From the NCBI RefSeq assembly GCF_000002875.2, contig NC_009405.2:152428-216427 (forward strand): 64,000 nt of DNA, given 5' to 3'. Source of the DNA: Leishmania infantum JPCM5 (Eukaryota; Euglenozoa; Kinetoplastea; Trypanosomatida; Trypanosomatidae). The translations under genes were made by a program, and so were the position numbers. How positions within the stretch are numbered: the stretch's first letter is position 1; the number at the start of each line of letters is the position of its first letter. Below the pieces are notes generated by a model. It was not told where the DNA came from and searched no databases. It saw only the letters and a list, made by a program, of their open reading frames with translations. Of this stretch, positions 36,353 to 46,510 are shown piece after piece.

Positions 36353-38737
36353 TCACGATATCGTCTCGTCTTCTCCGGAACTCACCTCGGTGATGCTCAC
36401 GCAACTCTGCTGGGGCATCCATACCATTGCGTCGTCCTCCTCGACGCACACCGTTGTCACCCGCCTAACTGCGCGTGTCGGCACAGACGCTGTCTCTGCA
36501 GCAGAGGCGCTAGGAGCCGCTGTAGCTCTACAAAAAAGGTCATCGAGCGTGCGCATCAGCGGTGGGGGTGAAGCTCCAGCTGGGCCCGCGGACTGCCCCC
36601 GCTGAGATGGCGTGTCGCTCCTCTTGCCCTCTGCGGCCTCGCCGAGATGAACGTCGAAGTGGACGCAGTCATCACTGACGTTTTCGTCCTCGTCACCATC
36701 GTCGATCTCCACGATGGCCTCTCGTCCCGGCCCACGCGCAACTTCTCCATCCCGTGTGCCGCTCCGGTGTCGCTTTCGCGGTGAACCCCCGCCAGGCACA
36801 GCTGTGAGTGCAGATCCTGCTGCGTTGGCCGAGAGCGCCGAAAACATGTCCGCCAGGGAACGCTGCGGTGACGCCGACGTCTCTCCGCCAGCACCGCCTG
36901 TGATGCCGTCGTTGCCCCCTTCCGTCGCCTGCAGTAGACGCAGACGAAGCCCGATGATCGAGAGCTCAATGACATGGAGGGGAGGCATCGTCAACACACC
37001 GCTCGAAGGCGCGGCAGTGCCCGTTGGTGCATCAGGTACTTTACTCGGAGGTTTGGTGGGAATATGCGGCGACGGCAGTGGAGTCGGCGATGCCGGCCTC
37101 CGCTCGCCTCCCTTGCCCCTCGTGGTCACCCCTCGCATAAGCTTCACAAACTCGCGCAACCCCATGCCTGCGATCTCGCTGGCGTCCCGCACGTTCGTCG
37201 GAAGTGGCACTTGCGCGCGATAGGATCGAGTGTGCTGCCCACGACGCGCCTGCTCAGCGGTGACGTACGCGCGCAACACAAGCACCAAACTTCGGCCCTC
37301 TTTGTGGTAGCGCGACTCGTACTCGCTTAACCGGTGCCACAGCTCCCCTGCCAGTGGCGCTATCCACAGCTGCGCCGCTGACCACGAGCTGCACGCTGGG
37401 TGGAAGATCTTACTCGCCTTCATCCCCCGCGGCAACGCCGGATCAGCAACAGTGTCACTACCCAAGCCGCGTAAGCGGTAGAAGGCGTACAAGCCCATCC
37501 TGCCCTGGGCATCCGTGCAGTCCTCGCCACCGCCACCATTGTCGACTTTGGTGTCCCCCCTGCAAGCCGCAGAGGCTTGATCGACGTGGCCCTCCCTGTC
37601 ACCCTCAGCATCCGCGCCGTCGCCCACATCACACGTCCCGTCAAGCTTGCACAGCTGCGCAAGCGGCACAAGCCACGCCTCGCGGCACTCCGTCACACCG
37701 CCGCACACAGCGCTCACAGCGGCGCCGAGCTTGCCACCAAACCCGCGCAGCCCACTCAGCGGCAGCTCAAACAGCGCACTCGCGCTCCGGTCAGGCAGCA
37801 GCAGCGTCTGCTGGTTCGGCTTGTGCGTCGCGCTGATGCACTTCGCAAGCACGCGGTTGTGCGCGATCCCAGCAGAGCAGTCGTAATGCAGCTCCGCGTA
37901 GATGCGCTGCCGCAGCCGGTGCACAACGCGCGATGCAGCGCACAGCAGCAGGCACCGCTCCGCGTACGCAGCGTCGTCCACGCCAACGCAGAATGCGCGG
38001 CTTCCCTCCAGCTCAGCGCCGCACTCGCCACGCACCAGGGCGCGCATCGGCTCGTCGAACACAGCAGCCAGCGACGTCCCGCGAGCGCTGAACCAGGCCT
38101 CCATCTCCGCGCGCCGGTCCTCAATCAGCCGCGTCGACGGCTCCATCACGTCCGCCAGCGGGTCCAGCGAGGCACCCGCGGCGGCAGCACGCACCTCCGC
38201 CAGTTCCTGTCGCGCCGCCTCCGTCACGTCAACGTACGCCTCGTCAATGCCGGCCTTCCCGACGACCACCCCGGGCTCCGCACGGAGAATGGCAAAGATC
38301 TGTCGGCTCGCGTGTCGGTACGGCTCCAAGGACACCTTGTGTGTGTTGATGCGCGGAGCCTCTGGGTAGCAGTACTCGGACTCACCCATGGCGTATGTGG
38401 CGATGTGCGACATCTTAACATCCGGCAGCTCGCGCCTTACCTCGTCCGGCGAGAGGCAAAACCGCCTCACCCCACGCGCACGGGCCGGGTAGTTCACCGC
38501 GATGAAGCTGCCCCACTGCACGAGCGCGAATGGCGTCACGCGGCAGTCCACGCCGAGGCGCACCGCCTCCACCTGAGCGTAGAAGCAGTCCATGTCAATG
38601 TGCGCGATGCACCGCATCGCGTCAGCGCTGCACGGGCGAAAAACTCGCGGCGAAGACCTGCAGCGGGCATCTTCCCCGGTGTCACTGGGACCTGCACCGC
38701 ACCGGGAAGACATTCGCGCACGACGATGGCCAGACAT
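36353..38737 (-). CDS. POLH: DNA polymerase eta, tandem copy 1 (downstream)
   Basis: A 794-residue Y-family translesion polymerase. The first catalytic motif AHIDMDCFYAQVEAV has its metal ligand at Asp48. Then come a finger segment (WGSFIAVNYPARARGVRRF), and the second catalytic motif GIDEAYVDVT at about residue 165. These strings match polymerase eta rather than kappa or Dpo4. Palm, thumb and a C-terminal little-finger-like region follow. The C-terminal third is disordered and holds two PIP-box-like strings (QRSLADMF and RTLDDLF), possible PCNA contacts. No ubiquitin-binding zinc finger is visible. Start options are ATG 38737 (chosen; first after AG) or 38713. The centre is identical in DNA to copy 2, but the N-terminal fingers and the C-terminal part differ. 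Confidence 0.93.
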   Translation of the reverse strand: MSGHRRARMSSRCGAGPSDTGEDARCRSSPRVFRPCSADAMRCIAHIDMDCFYAQVEAVRLGVDCRVTPFALVQWGSFIAVNYPARARGVRRFCLSPDEVRRELPDVKMSHIATYAMGESEYCYPEAPRINTHKVSLEPYRHASRQIFAILRAEPGVVVGKAGIDEAYVDVTEAARQELAEVRAAAAGASLDPLADVMEPSTRLIEDRRAEMEAWFSARGTSLAAVFDEPMRALVRGECGAELEGSRAFCVGVDDAAYAERCLLLCAASRVVHRLRQRIYAELHYDCSAGIAHNRVLAKCISATHKPNQQTLLLPDRSASALFELPLSGLRGFGGKLGAAVSAVCGGVTECREAWLVPLAQLCKLDGTCDVGDGADAEGDREGHVDQASAACRGDTKVDNGGGGEDCTDAQGRMGLYAFYRLRGLGSDTVADPALPRGMKASKIFHPACSSWSAAQLWIAPLAGELWHRLSEYESRYHKEGRSLVLVLRAYVTAEQARRGQHTRSYRAQVPLPTNVRDASEIAGMGLREFVKLMRGVTTRGKGGERRPASPTPLPSPHIPTKPPSKVPDAPTGTAAPSSGVLTMPPLHVIELSIIGLRLRLLQATEGGNDGITGGAGGETSASPQRSLADMFSALSANAAGSALTAVPGGGSPRKRHRSGTRDGEVARGPGREAIVEIDDGDEDENVSDDCVHFDVHLGEAAEGKRSDTPSQRGQSAGPAGASPPPLMRTLDDLFCRATAAPSASAAETASVPTRAVRRVTTVCVEEDDAMVWMPQQSCVSITEVSSGEDETIS
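37588..38242 (-). repeat. 655-bp tract identical between the polymerase eta copies (copy 1 side)
   Basis: Each base from 37588 to 38242 matches 40633-41287 (offset 3045) on direct reading. The tract encodes the part from DEAYVDVTEA to DGADAEGDREG, that is the catalytic Asp-Glu, palm and thumb. The sequence diverges abruptly at both borders. Confidence 0.95.
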
Positions 38738-39415
38738 GCTGTGTGAGGCGCTTATCCAACAGTGACCATCAAGGCGCCGCGAGAAAGTGAAAGCGGAACG
38801 GGGAGGCAGTGGACTCGTACAGGAATGGGGACGTGGCGAGGTCTCCAATTGGACACTCACCAACACATGGGTGTACATTCTTGTACAATCCTGGTGCGGC
38901 GACACTCCGGCACCTGCCCGCGCGCCCCGACTCATCCGATCTGAGCAGGGTGGTGGAGAGCGGTAGTGGTGGAATACGTGCACGTGTGCATGAGTGTGCG
39001 CACTCACAGCGTTCCGCAGTCGCTCCACCCACGTCTCTGACAGAGAGTATTGCTGCACTCTCCCTCTCTGCGCTGCTCTCGCCGCGGGTTTCACATTTTT
39101 TAGTCGTGGCTGTGCACCGCCCAAAGTGCATGGAAAGAACAGCAGCACTGGAGCAGTGGTGAACCATCCCACATGCACGCACACGCATGCACACGTACAC
39201 ACACAGGGGGAAAGAGATGCACATTCCTCACGGCCACCCCGTGATGCGTTCGGCGTACCGCTTCTCTCCTCTATACCTTCTCCCACTCACGCACGCCTCG
39301 TCGATTCGACGAATAAGAAAACGTGCAGGTATGCTGGAGGAGATGCACATGTCGTGGCAGCGTGACAGAGCCGAAATAAGCTGCAGAAGGTGTTGAGCTA
39401 GTACGTGTGCCCGGC
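38738..39415. other. Spacer between the two polymerase eta genes
   Basis: It is the 3' UTR of copy 2 and the 5' region of copy 1. The minus strand has a pyrimidine-rich run complementary to about 38778-38818, followed by AG, shortly before the copy 1 ATG. No gene seen. Confidence 0.55.
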
Positions 39416-41698
39416 TCAGTCGATGATCGTTACACCATCTTCGCCCTCCACACCGCCGTTGTCTTCGACCACTTCGACGGTGTTGGCAAGCGCAGGTGAT
39501 GATGGAGGTGCTGTTAAAAATGGCAGTGCCAGTGCTGATGGCGGCGGCTGTGGTACAATGTGGTGGTTGCCTCCGAGATGACGTTGGGGTTCTTCATGAT
39601 GCTCAGTAGCATCGCAGCTCTCCCCTTGGCGCTCCTCAGTCGCTGCCTTGCCAGCTGGGAGCAGGGAGCAGAAGAGCGGCGTTTGTGATGATGATGCTGC
39701 GCCTGCTACCTCGCATGGCGAGCTCTTGCACACATCCAGCGCCCGCACCTTAGCCACGCGACGCGTCTCTGGCACGACATCACGCTCAGCCAGCGGAGGA
39801 GTTCGGTCCATCAGCACTACGGTGCTCGTGCCGCCACCGTTGGAGCTCAGACTATGTGAGGAGAAAGAGAGGATAGCGGCATCGTCCTCGATGTGCACGG
39901 AGCCGTTGCTGTCGGAGTCGTCCAACCCGTTCCCATCACTGCTGAGCACCTCCGCCACGTTACAGCCGCTCCGCTGATGCATTGCACTAGCAGCCCCACC
40001 GTCAGTAGCTGAAGCAGCTAAGAAGGAAGCCAGGAGCGTCTGCTGGCGCAGATGCCCTCGCGCGGCTCGCCGCTGACCAGCACTGGTACTATCGCCAGGA
40101 GTGGCAGCGAGAGGGAGCACCGAGCCAGTCGCGCCGGAGCCGTCCGAGACGAAGCCACCGATCGTCAAGGTCACGGAGTCCGCCGCGGCGCCCGGCTTGT
40201 TGCGGAACACCGCCTGCACCTCCCGCATGGCCACCGCGGCCAGTATGTCCGGCTGCATGGCCTCCGGTAGCGCGACGGTATGGTTTGACAGACCGCCCGT
40301 ACTCCGGAACCCGTCATTGCCGAGCTTGATGTTGAAGCTGCGCCCTCGTATGTGGTATAGAGCGGTGAACTCCTCGTAGCGGGAGCACAGCTCACTGGTC
40401 AAGACGATGACCCAGCGCCGCACCATCTCCACGGAGGTAGTGATGCGCCCGAAGTTCTTGGACGCGATGATGGTCTTGGACAAAGGGCGGTTCAAGATTG
40501 TGTCTTCGGCCAGGCCGCGCAAGCGGTAAAAGACGTACTGCGATGTGGTGTGTGCAACCAAGCCTTGGAGGTCCCTCTCCAGGAATGGCGAGGCCGTTCG
40601 CCCCCGTTTCCCGGCTATTGGTCGACGCTTTCGGCCCTCCCTGTCACCCTCAGCATCCGCGCCGTCGCCCACATCACACGTCCCGTCAAGCTTGCACAGC
40701 TGCGCAAGCGGCACAAGCCACGCCTCGCGGCACTCCGTCACACCGCCGCACACAGCGCTCACAGCGGCGCCGAGCTTGCCACCAAACCCGCGCAGCCCAC
40801 TCAGCGGCAGCTCAAACAGCGCACTCGCGCTCCGGTCAGGCAGCAGCAGCGTCTGCTGGTTCGGCTTGTGCGTCGCGCTGATGCACTTCGCAAGCACGCG
40901 GTTGTGCGCGATCCCAGCAGAGCAGTCGTAATGCAGCTCCGCGTAGATGCGCTGCCGCAGCCGGTGCACAACGCGCGATGCAGCGCACAGCAGCAGGCAC
41001 CGCTCCGCGTACGCAGCGTCGTCCACGCCAACGCAGAATGCGCGGCTTCCCTCCAGCTCAGCGCCGCACTCGCCACGCACCAGGGCGCGCATCGGCTCGT
41101 CGAACACAGCAGCCAGCGACGTCCCGCGAGCGCTGAACCAGGCCTCCATCTCCGCGCGCCGGTCCTCAATCAGCCGCGTCGACGGCTCCATCACGTCCGC
41201 CAGCGGGTCCAGCGAGGCACCCGCGGCGGCAGCACGCACCTCCGCCAGTTCCTGTCGCGCCGCCTCCGTCACGTCAACGTACGCCTCATCCACGCTGCCT
41301 TTCTCAACTTGTACTCCTGGAGTTGCAGCGAGGATAGAGAAAACCTGTCGGCTCGCGTGTCGGTACGGCTCTAGAGATATCTTGTAGGAGTCCTGCACGG
41401 GATGCGGGTGGTACTGGCTCACAGACTCGCCCATGCGATAGCTGGGTGAAAGCGCAACAATGAGTCCAGGGCACAGTGCCTGCGCCTCCGACACGTTGCT
41501 GAATCGCCTCACCCCACGCGCACGGGCCGGGTAGTTCACCGCGATGAGGCTGCCCCACTGAGAAAGCGCGAGAGGCGTCACGCGGCAGTCCACGCCGAGG
41601 CGCACCGCCTCCACCTGAGCGTAGAAGCAGTCCATGTCAATGTGCGCGATGCACCGCATCGGATCCGAACTGGACAAAGAAGAAGGGAGAAGTGCCAT
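39416..41698 (-). CDS. POLH: DNA polymerase eta, tandem copy 2 (upstream)
   Basis: A 760-residue paralogue of the neighbouring polymerase. The first motif AHIDMDCFYAQVEAV (metal ligand Asp21) and the second SVDEAYVDVT are intact. The finger part differs from copy 1 (WGSLIAVNYPARARGVRRFS, then a different stretch SEAQALCPGLIVALSPSYRM). The little-finger part (about 380-560) is also distinct. The C-terminal tail contains the PIP-box-like QTLLASFL near residue 555 and ends in an acidic run (GGVEGEDGVTIID). Between the variable ends lies the 655-bp tract shared with copy 1. Both copies look functional. The ATG at 41698 is chosen over an upstream in-frame GTG. Confidence 0.93.
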   Translation of the reverse strand: MALLPSSLSSSDPMRCIAHIDMDCFYAQVEAVRLGVDCRVTPLALSQWGSLIAVNYPARARGVRRFSNVSEAQALCPGLIVALSPSYRMGESVSQYHPHPVQDSYKISLEPYRHASRQVFSILAATPGVQVEKGSVDEAYVDVTEAARQELAEVRAAAAGASLDPLADVMEPSTRLIEDRRAEMEAWFSARGTSLAAVFDEPMRALVRGECGAELEGSRAFCVGVDDAAYAERCLLLCAASRVVHRLRQRIYAELHYDCSAGIAHNRVLAKCISATHKPNQQTLLLPDRSASALFELPLSGLRGFGGKLGAAVSAVCGGVTECREAWLVPLAQLCKLDGTCDVGDGADAEGDREGRKRRPIAGKRGRTASPFLERDLQGLVAHTTSQYVFYRLRGLAEDTILNRPLSKTIIASKNFGRITTSVEMVRRWVIVLTSELCSRYEEFTALYHIRGRSFNIKLGNDGFRSTGGLSNHTVALPEAMQPDILAAVAMREVQAVFRNKPGAAADSVTLTIGGFVSDGSGATGSVLPLAATPGDSTSAGQRRAARGHLRQQTLLASFLAASATDGGAASAMHQRSGCNVAEVLSSDGNGLDDSDSNGSVHIEDDAAILSFSSHSLSSNGGGTSTVVLMDRTPPLAERDVVPETRRVAKVRALDVCKSSPCEVAGAASSSQTPLFCSLLPAGKAATEERQGESCDATEHHEEPQRHLGGNHHIVPQPPPSALALPFLTAPPSSPALANTVEVVEDNGGVEGEDGVTIID
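40633..41287 (-). repeat. 655-bp tract identical between the polymerase eta copies (copy 2 side)
   Basis: The partner of 37588-38242. Identity includes third codon positions, whereas flanks on both sides show amino-acid and synonymous differences. Confidence 0.95.
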
Positions 41699-42961
41699 GG
41701 CGCAGCGGCGGGTCGAAGGATGGAAACTAGAGTGTGCACGCGTGCATGCGCCTGTGTTTTGTGGGCGACACAACACCACCACCACCCCCCGCGTGCCCAC
41801 CGATACACTCAGTGAGAGCAGGAAGAGGTGGAGGTGATGTTGGATGCCGCCACTCCGTGCACCCGGAGAACAGTGCTGCTCCCAGAAGAAAGAGAAAAGG
41901 ATGAAAAGAGCAATTGGCAGATGGCAGCAGTGGGAAAGCGCCCTTCACCTCTCACGAAGAGAGAGGAAGAGACAGAGACATCAACGGAGAAGATGTCAAG
42001 AGCGTGAGAAGAGCGAGGTGGACGTGTGGAGGGACACCGCGCATCCGCCAGCGGACACTCGCTCACACTAAGAGAGAAGGTAAGTGGGAGGTAGGGGCTG
42101 CCTCGGCAAGCCCGCAACAGGAACGGAAAGTATGGCGCGAGACGCACGTGAAACCGCACACGCTGTTTTCGCCATCTTCATGGAAGTGCGAGCGTGTGTG
42201 CGTAAGTGTATCGCACGCGCACAACGGCGTGCCTGCGCACGCGCTGCAGCCCAGAAGACAGCACGAGCGAAAAAGTAAGGAAGACATCCAGCGAAGAAAC
42301 AAAGGGAGTCGAGCTGCAAAACCGAAGCCCGCCAAGGGAAGAGGGGCGGAGGAGGGAGACGACAGAGACGGCGCCACGTGGAGGGGTGCAAGAGGAAAGG
42401 AGCAGCCCGTGCACCACACGTTTTGTTTTCCTGTGTACTTCCTTTACCGACTTTCGTTGTGAGCAGAAGCCACAATGGCGGTGGTGGTGTCGATCTGCAT
42501 GCAAAGTGAGACGGAAGCACCGCTGCAGACGCAGTCGTCATCCACCTCAAGCCTGCGAGCGTTCCTTCTTCGCCAGAGATCGGCTGAGAGGCGCTGCGAC
42601 GCACATACATGGATCCGAAACAGAGAAGAACGGCTAATGCACAGAGAGAGCGAGAGCGAGAGAGACGTGAATCGCCGCTGAGTACACGAAGAGCTTTCCA
42701 CACAGACGGACGCGCATGCGGAGAGACAAAGTACACACGTACACACACGTGAAAGCACGCATCCATGAGTCACCACCGTCACCGCCACGCCCCCCCCCCT
42801 CTCCCTTTCACGTTACATTCCACTGTATCCTCTGCCAATGGTGTCTGTGCATACGTGTAGGCGCTCGTGCGTGCTGGATGAAGCATGCCCAAACGCGTCT
42901 GCATGAGCTGATCGGGAAGACAGGGAGAGAGAAGCGCTTTCATCCGCTTCCCACGGGTCCG
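41699..42961. other. Spacer upstream of polymerase eta copy 2
   Basis: No supported gene. ORFs here are Ser/Arg/Cys-rich and unsupported. AG-rich plus-strand stretches (41940-41990, 42640-42665) give pyrimidine tracts on the minus strand. With the SIDER2-like element at its right end it belongs to the phosphoglucomutase 3' UTR and the polymerase 5' region. Confidence 0.5.
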
Positions 42962-43502
42962 TTCTCTGCCGCACAACACGAGGACGAACGCCTCTCTACA
43001 CCTCCTCCTCCGTCACAGGCCCAACCTCGCGTGGGCCGATGGCAGCCGTAGACGCACACGCGCCACAACAACGCGCTGACCCAGCCATCGGAGAGCACGG
43101 CCCCCGCCCCCACCCACGCCCACAGCCCATGCATCGCGGGGCGCCGCGCAGCCGCGCCCACCATGCCGGCCGCCACCGGGCGCATCCCCCTCGCGGTGGC
43201 GCTCGGGCACCCCACCCACACCAGTGGGCGGTGTGAGGGCCGGGCCGGGTGGGAGACGCTCGGGTCACGATGACGCTCTACCCATCATGTGGATGGATAC
43301 AGATCTGCCTCGCTGTCGCGGGCCACTCCGATGCAACGTCATCCAGGACGCCACCGCCGGCACCAGCAGCGACACATCGCTCTTAACCCTCCCCCCTGCG
43401 GCGTAGGTACCTGACCCCGTCGCCACCAGAAGCGGCTCGGCACTTGGCAAGGCATGGGGGAGGGGGCTGCCCGGCTTTTCCCAGACAGAGAGAGTGGGTG
43501 CT
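42962..43502 (-). mobile_element. SIDER2-like degenerate retroposon, copy B
   Basis: It aligns almost base for base with copy C (48955-49496) from TTCTCTGCCGCACAACACGA to GACAGAGAGAGTGGGTGC, and with copy A over its core. It sits in the 3' UTR side of the phosphoglucomutase gene. In Leishmania, SIDER2 elements in 3' UTRs are known to promote mRNA decay, so it may lower PGM mRNA stability; this is inference. Orientation is inferred from the gene strand. Confidence 0.78.
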
Positions 43503-43729
43503 GAAGTGTCACATCCCCTTCACCCGCCATCACGATAAAAGACGGAGGGCGAACAAAAAAAATGACATAAATAGAGGAGGAAACAGTAGTGGGAGTGTAC
43601 CACACAAGCAAACACGCGGATGAGAGATGCCGCCAAAGAGGAAAGCGCAGCGGCCTATGGAACGAAAGAGGGAACGCGCGCAGGTACACACACACACACA
43701 AGAACGTCCTCTTCGTTGTTTGTGCCCGC

Positions 43730-45499
43730 TTATGTAATCACCGTGGGTGTCTTGCGGCCAGTCAGAGATTCCATCTTGGACACCTGCAGCGCAACTCCGA
43801 TGAGAGCCTTCAGCGCGGTGCTCGCGGATGGCAGCGTCTTCTCTGCCAAGTGCGACTTCACCGTGGCTGAGTCCATATACTGCTCCAGGTAGAGCCGGAT
43901 GGTGGCGCCAGAGGAGCCGGTGCCGCTCAGCCGCAGCACGAAGCGCGACCCATCCTCAAAGAGCACACGCACGCCTTGCTTCGTCGAGACGGAGCCATCG
44001 ATGGGGTCCGTGTAGCTGAAGTTGTCGATCATCTTGCACGCGACGCCGTTGAGATGCGGCACGTCTTCCACCACTGTATTCTCGACCGTCTCCATGACGG
44101 CCTTCGCGGCCTCAGCGGAAACGTCCTCGTAGTCGTATCGGCTATAGTAATTGCGGCCATACGTCGCCCAGTGCTCCTCCACAATCTTCTGGACACCGAC
44201 CAGCGGGGTGCCAGGCACGTTGCGCTTCGCGATCACCGACAGCCAGAAGAGCGACGCCCAGATACCGTCCTTCTCACGGATGTGATTGCTGCCCGTGCCG
44301 AAACTCTCCTCGCCGCAGAGCAGAGGGTTCAAGTCCTTGCCCCCGTAGACGTCCTTGCTGTCCATGAGGTTGCCAAAGAACTTCCACCCCGTAGGGACCT
44401 CGAAGAGCGCGAAGCCCTGTGCCGCAGCGACGCGGTCGACCGCACCGCTCGTCGGCATCGACCGCGCCACGGCCTTGAGCCCGGAGTTGCCGCTTTGGGT
44501 GAAGAAGGGCACGCAGTCGGCGTTGGCAGCCAGCACGGCAAGTGAGTCGGACGGGTTCACGAAGAAGCGGCAGCCGAGGATCATGTTGCGGTCCGCATCC
44601 CCATCAAACGCGACACCGAAGCTGGGCACCGTGCTGATATGCTTCATCGCGGGGTTCGCATTGCCGTCTGGCAGCAGCCCCATCACATGCACCAAGTCGG
44701 CCGCGTACGTGAGATTCGGATCGGGGTGGCAGCCGCCAAAGTCGGGCAGGACGTTCGTGCGGAATAGGGAGGCCTTGGGCACACCAAGGCATTCGTGAAA
44801 GATGCGATCAACGTACGGGCCGCTGACGCCGTGAAGGCTGTCCACGTGGACCTTGAAGTCGAGGCGCTGCACGAGTGCCTTGATGGCCTCGAAGTCGAAC
44901 ACCTCCTGCATGTACGCAGCGTAGTCAGCCAAGCTGTCAACCACCTCCACCTGGAAGTTGTAGTCGTCAAAGGTGTAGGTGCCGAGGGTGTGGATATCCA
45001 CCTCCGGCAGCGTCGCGGCCATCTTGATGTGCGTAATCTTAACCGTCTCCTCGTAAATCTGGGACGTCAGCTTCTCTGCGGCCGGGCCGCCGTTCTCAGA
45101 GTTGTACTTGATGCCAAAGTCGGCGTCCGGGCCGCCGGGATTGTGGCTGGCCGTCAAGATAAAAGCGCCGGTTGCCTTGCGCCCGTCTGCGTCACGGCGA
45201 CGGCGCACCATTGTTGAAACGGCCGGCGTTGAGAGAAGCCCGTGCTGACCCACCCACACACGCCGCACCCCATTCGCGGCGGAGACCTTCAGGATCACCT
45301 GCACCGCCTCGGAAGTGTAGTAGCGGCCATCGCCGCCCACGACGAGCACATCTGGCACGGCGCCTTGGTGATGCAGAGCGTTGAAGGTGCTCTGCACAAA
45401 GTTCGCCGTGTAGTTGGGCTGCTGAAACACCGTGACCTTCTTGCGCAGCCCCGATGTGCCCGGCTTCTGGTCCTTGTACGCTGTCGTTGGCACCTCCAT
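43730..45499 (-). CDS. PGM: Phosphoglucomutase
   Basis: A 589-residue alpha-D-phosphohexomutase that interconverts glucose-1-phosphate and glucose-6-phosphate, feeding UDP-glucose and galactose-containing glycoconjugates such as LPG. The active-site phosphoserine is Ser118 in TASHNPGG. The metal loop FDGDADRN and the substrate-specificity loop with GEESFGTGSNHIREKDG are intact, as is the phosphate-binding LRLSGTGSSGATIR near the C-terminus. The full-length four-domain layout matches eukaryotic PGM1. The C-terminus (TPTVIT) is not a PTS1, so the protein is probably cytosolic. The ATG at 45499 gives a start (MEVPTTAYKDQKPGTSGLRK) typical of the family. A G14 run at 45737-45750 (C14 on the sense strand) lies 5' of it. 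Confidence 0.97.
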   Translation of the reverse strand: MEVPTTAYKDQKPGTSGLRKKVTVFQQPNYTANFVQSTFNALHHQGAVPDVLVVGGDGRYYTSEAVQVILKVSAANGVRRVWVGQHGLLSTPAVSTMVRRRRDADGRKATGAFILTASHNPGGPDADFGIKYNSENGGPAAEKLTSQIYEETVKITHIKMAATLPEVDIHTLGTYTFDDYNFQVEVVDSLADYAAYMQEVFDFEAIKALVQRLDFKVHVDSLHGVSGPYVDRIFHECLGVPKASLFRTNVLPDFGGCHPDPNLTYAADLVHVMGLLPDGNANPAMKHISTVPSFGVAFDGDADRNMILGCRFFVNPSDSLAVLAANADCVPFFTQSGNSGLKAVARSMPTSGAVDRVAAAQGFALFEVPTGWKFFGNLMDSKDVYGGKDLNPLLCGEESFGTGSNHIREKDGIWASLFWLSVIAKRNVPGTPLVGVQKIVEEHWATYGRNYYSRYDYEDVSAEAAKAVMETVENTVVEDVPHLNGVACKMIDNFSYTDPIDGSVSTKQGVRVLFEDGSRFVLRLSGTGSSGATIRLYLEQYMDSATVKSHLAEKTLPSASTALKALIGVALQVSKMESLTGRKTPTVIT

Positions 45500-46510
45500 C
45501 TGTGGTTGACGAAGGTGCAGGTGGTGTAGGGAGAGCGCGGTGGTGGAGGGCTGGGCAAAGCGAAAGACCGGCAAGGAGGCCAGGCGCGGGAGGAGATGGC
45601 GGCGGTATCGAAACGTGATGTTGTGGGGCGTCGGAGGAGGAGGAGAAGCACGGGAGGGGAGCTGAAGAGACTCTTGCCCGTCGCCGTGGTAATGCCTGCG
45701 TGGGGCGCTGATGGTGGGCGGTGGCGGTGGCGAAGCGGGGGGGGGGGGGGCAATTCGTGAACGGATCCGAGACGGGGCACTTATACGACAGCGAACGAGG
45801 TGATTCGTATCACGTGGGCTTCTTGAGCATTGCACTTCTTCAAGCAAACACCAAAGGAGGTGAAGCGTATGCGTGTGCGTGTGTGCGTTGGCCGGGGGAG
45901 AGAGGGACATCACGAAGAGGAGAGGTGCACTTAGGCAGATGAGCGTCAAGGCAAGAACACATGACGCACGGAGCACCCTTGTCGTCACTGCAGATGTACA
46001 CACTCTGCCAGCAGATGTCGGATGCGCCACCCACGTGAGTGTGTGCGCCAGTGTCGGCGCCTGCGTACGGATGGCATGCTGATGTTATTAACGCCGTCGT
46101 TGGCTTTCCACCCAGTCCACATACAATGCCCTTCACCACCACACCTCACGCAGGCGGGCGGCGGTATCGCGGAGAGATGATCGTCTTGAGCGAGTCAGCG
46201 ACATACATAGCCAACTCCAACACTGTGACATCAGCGCGCCGTCGTGTACAGAAACGCACAACAGACGAGAACGGTGCCTACGTTCACGACAAGCAGCAAA
46301 GTCGGGATGGCATGGGGAGGCATGAGGGGCCTGCGGGGTTTGGCAGAGCAGCAGTGCCGGGCCGTCTTCCTCCCATGTACTCCTTCCCCAGCCCCGTAAC
46401 CTTCCGGCGGGCCGTTTTGCCCCTATCCGAAGCCGTGCGGGCGCTGGCGGCAGACTACGTGAAAAGTGGAGTGGCCGCATGCCGCCGCCGAAACCCCCAC
46501 CGCGAGTGCG
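45500..46510. other. Spacer upstream of PGM
   Basis: No gene. A homopolymer G14 at 45737-45750 is a C14 tract on the transcribed strand, and might act as part of the pyrimidine tract for PGM splicing. Confidence 0.5.

Noticed and set aside
37577..38746. 389-codon plus-strand ORF opposite polymerase eta, repeated at 40550-41374
   Set aside because: Its reappearance in both copies is due to the identical DNA tract; the sense frame encodes the polymerase.
42068..42766. 232-codon minus-strand ORF between PGM and polymerase eta
   Set aside because: Ser/Arg/Cys/Leu-rich low-complexity composition, no domain, overlapping open frames on both strands.
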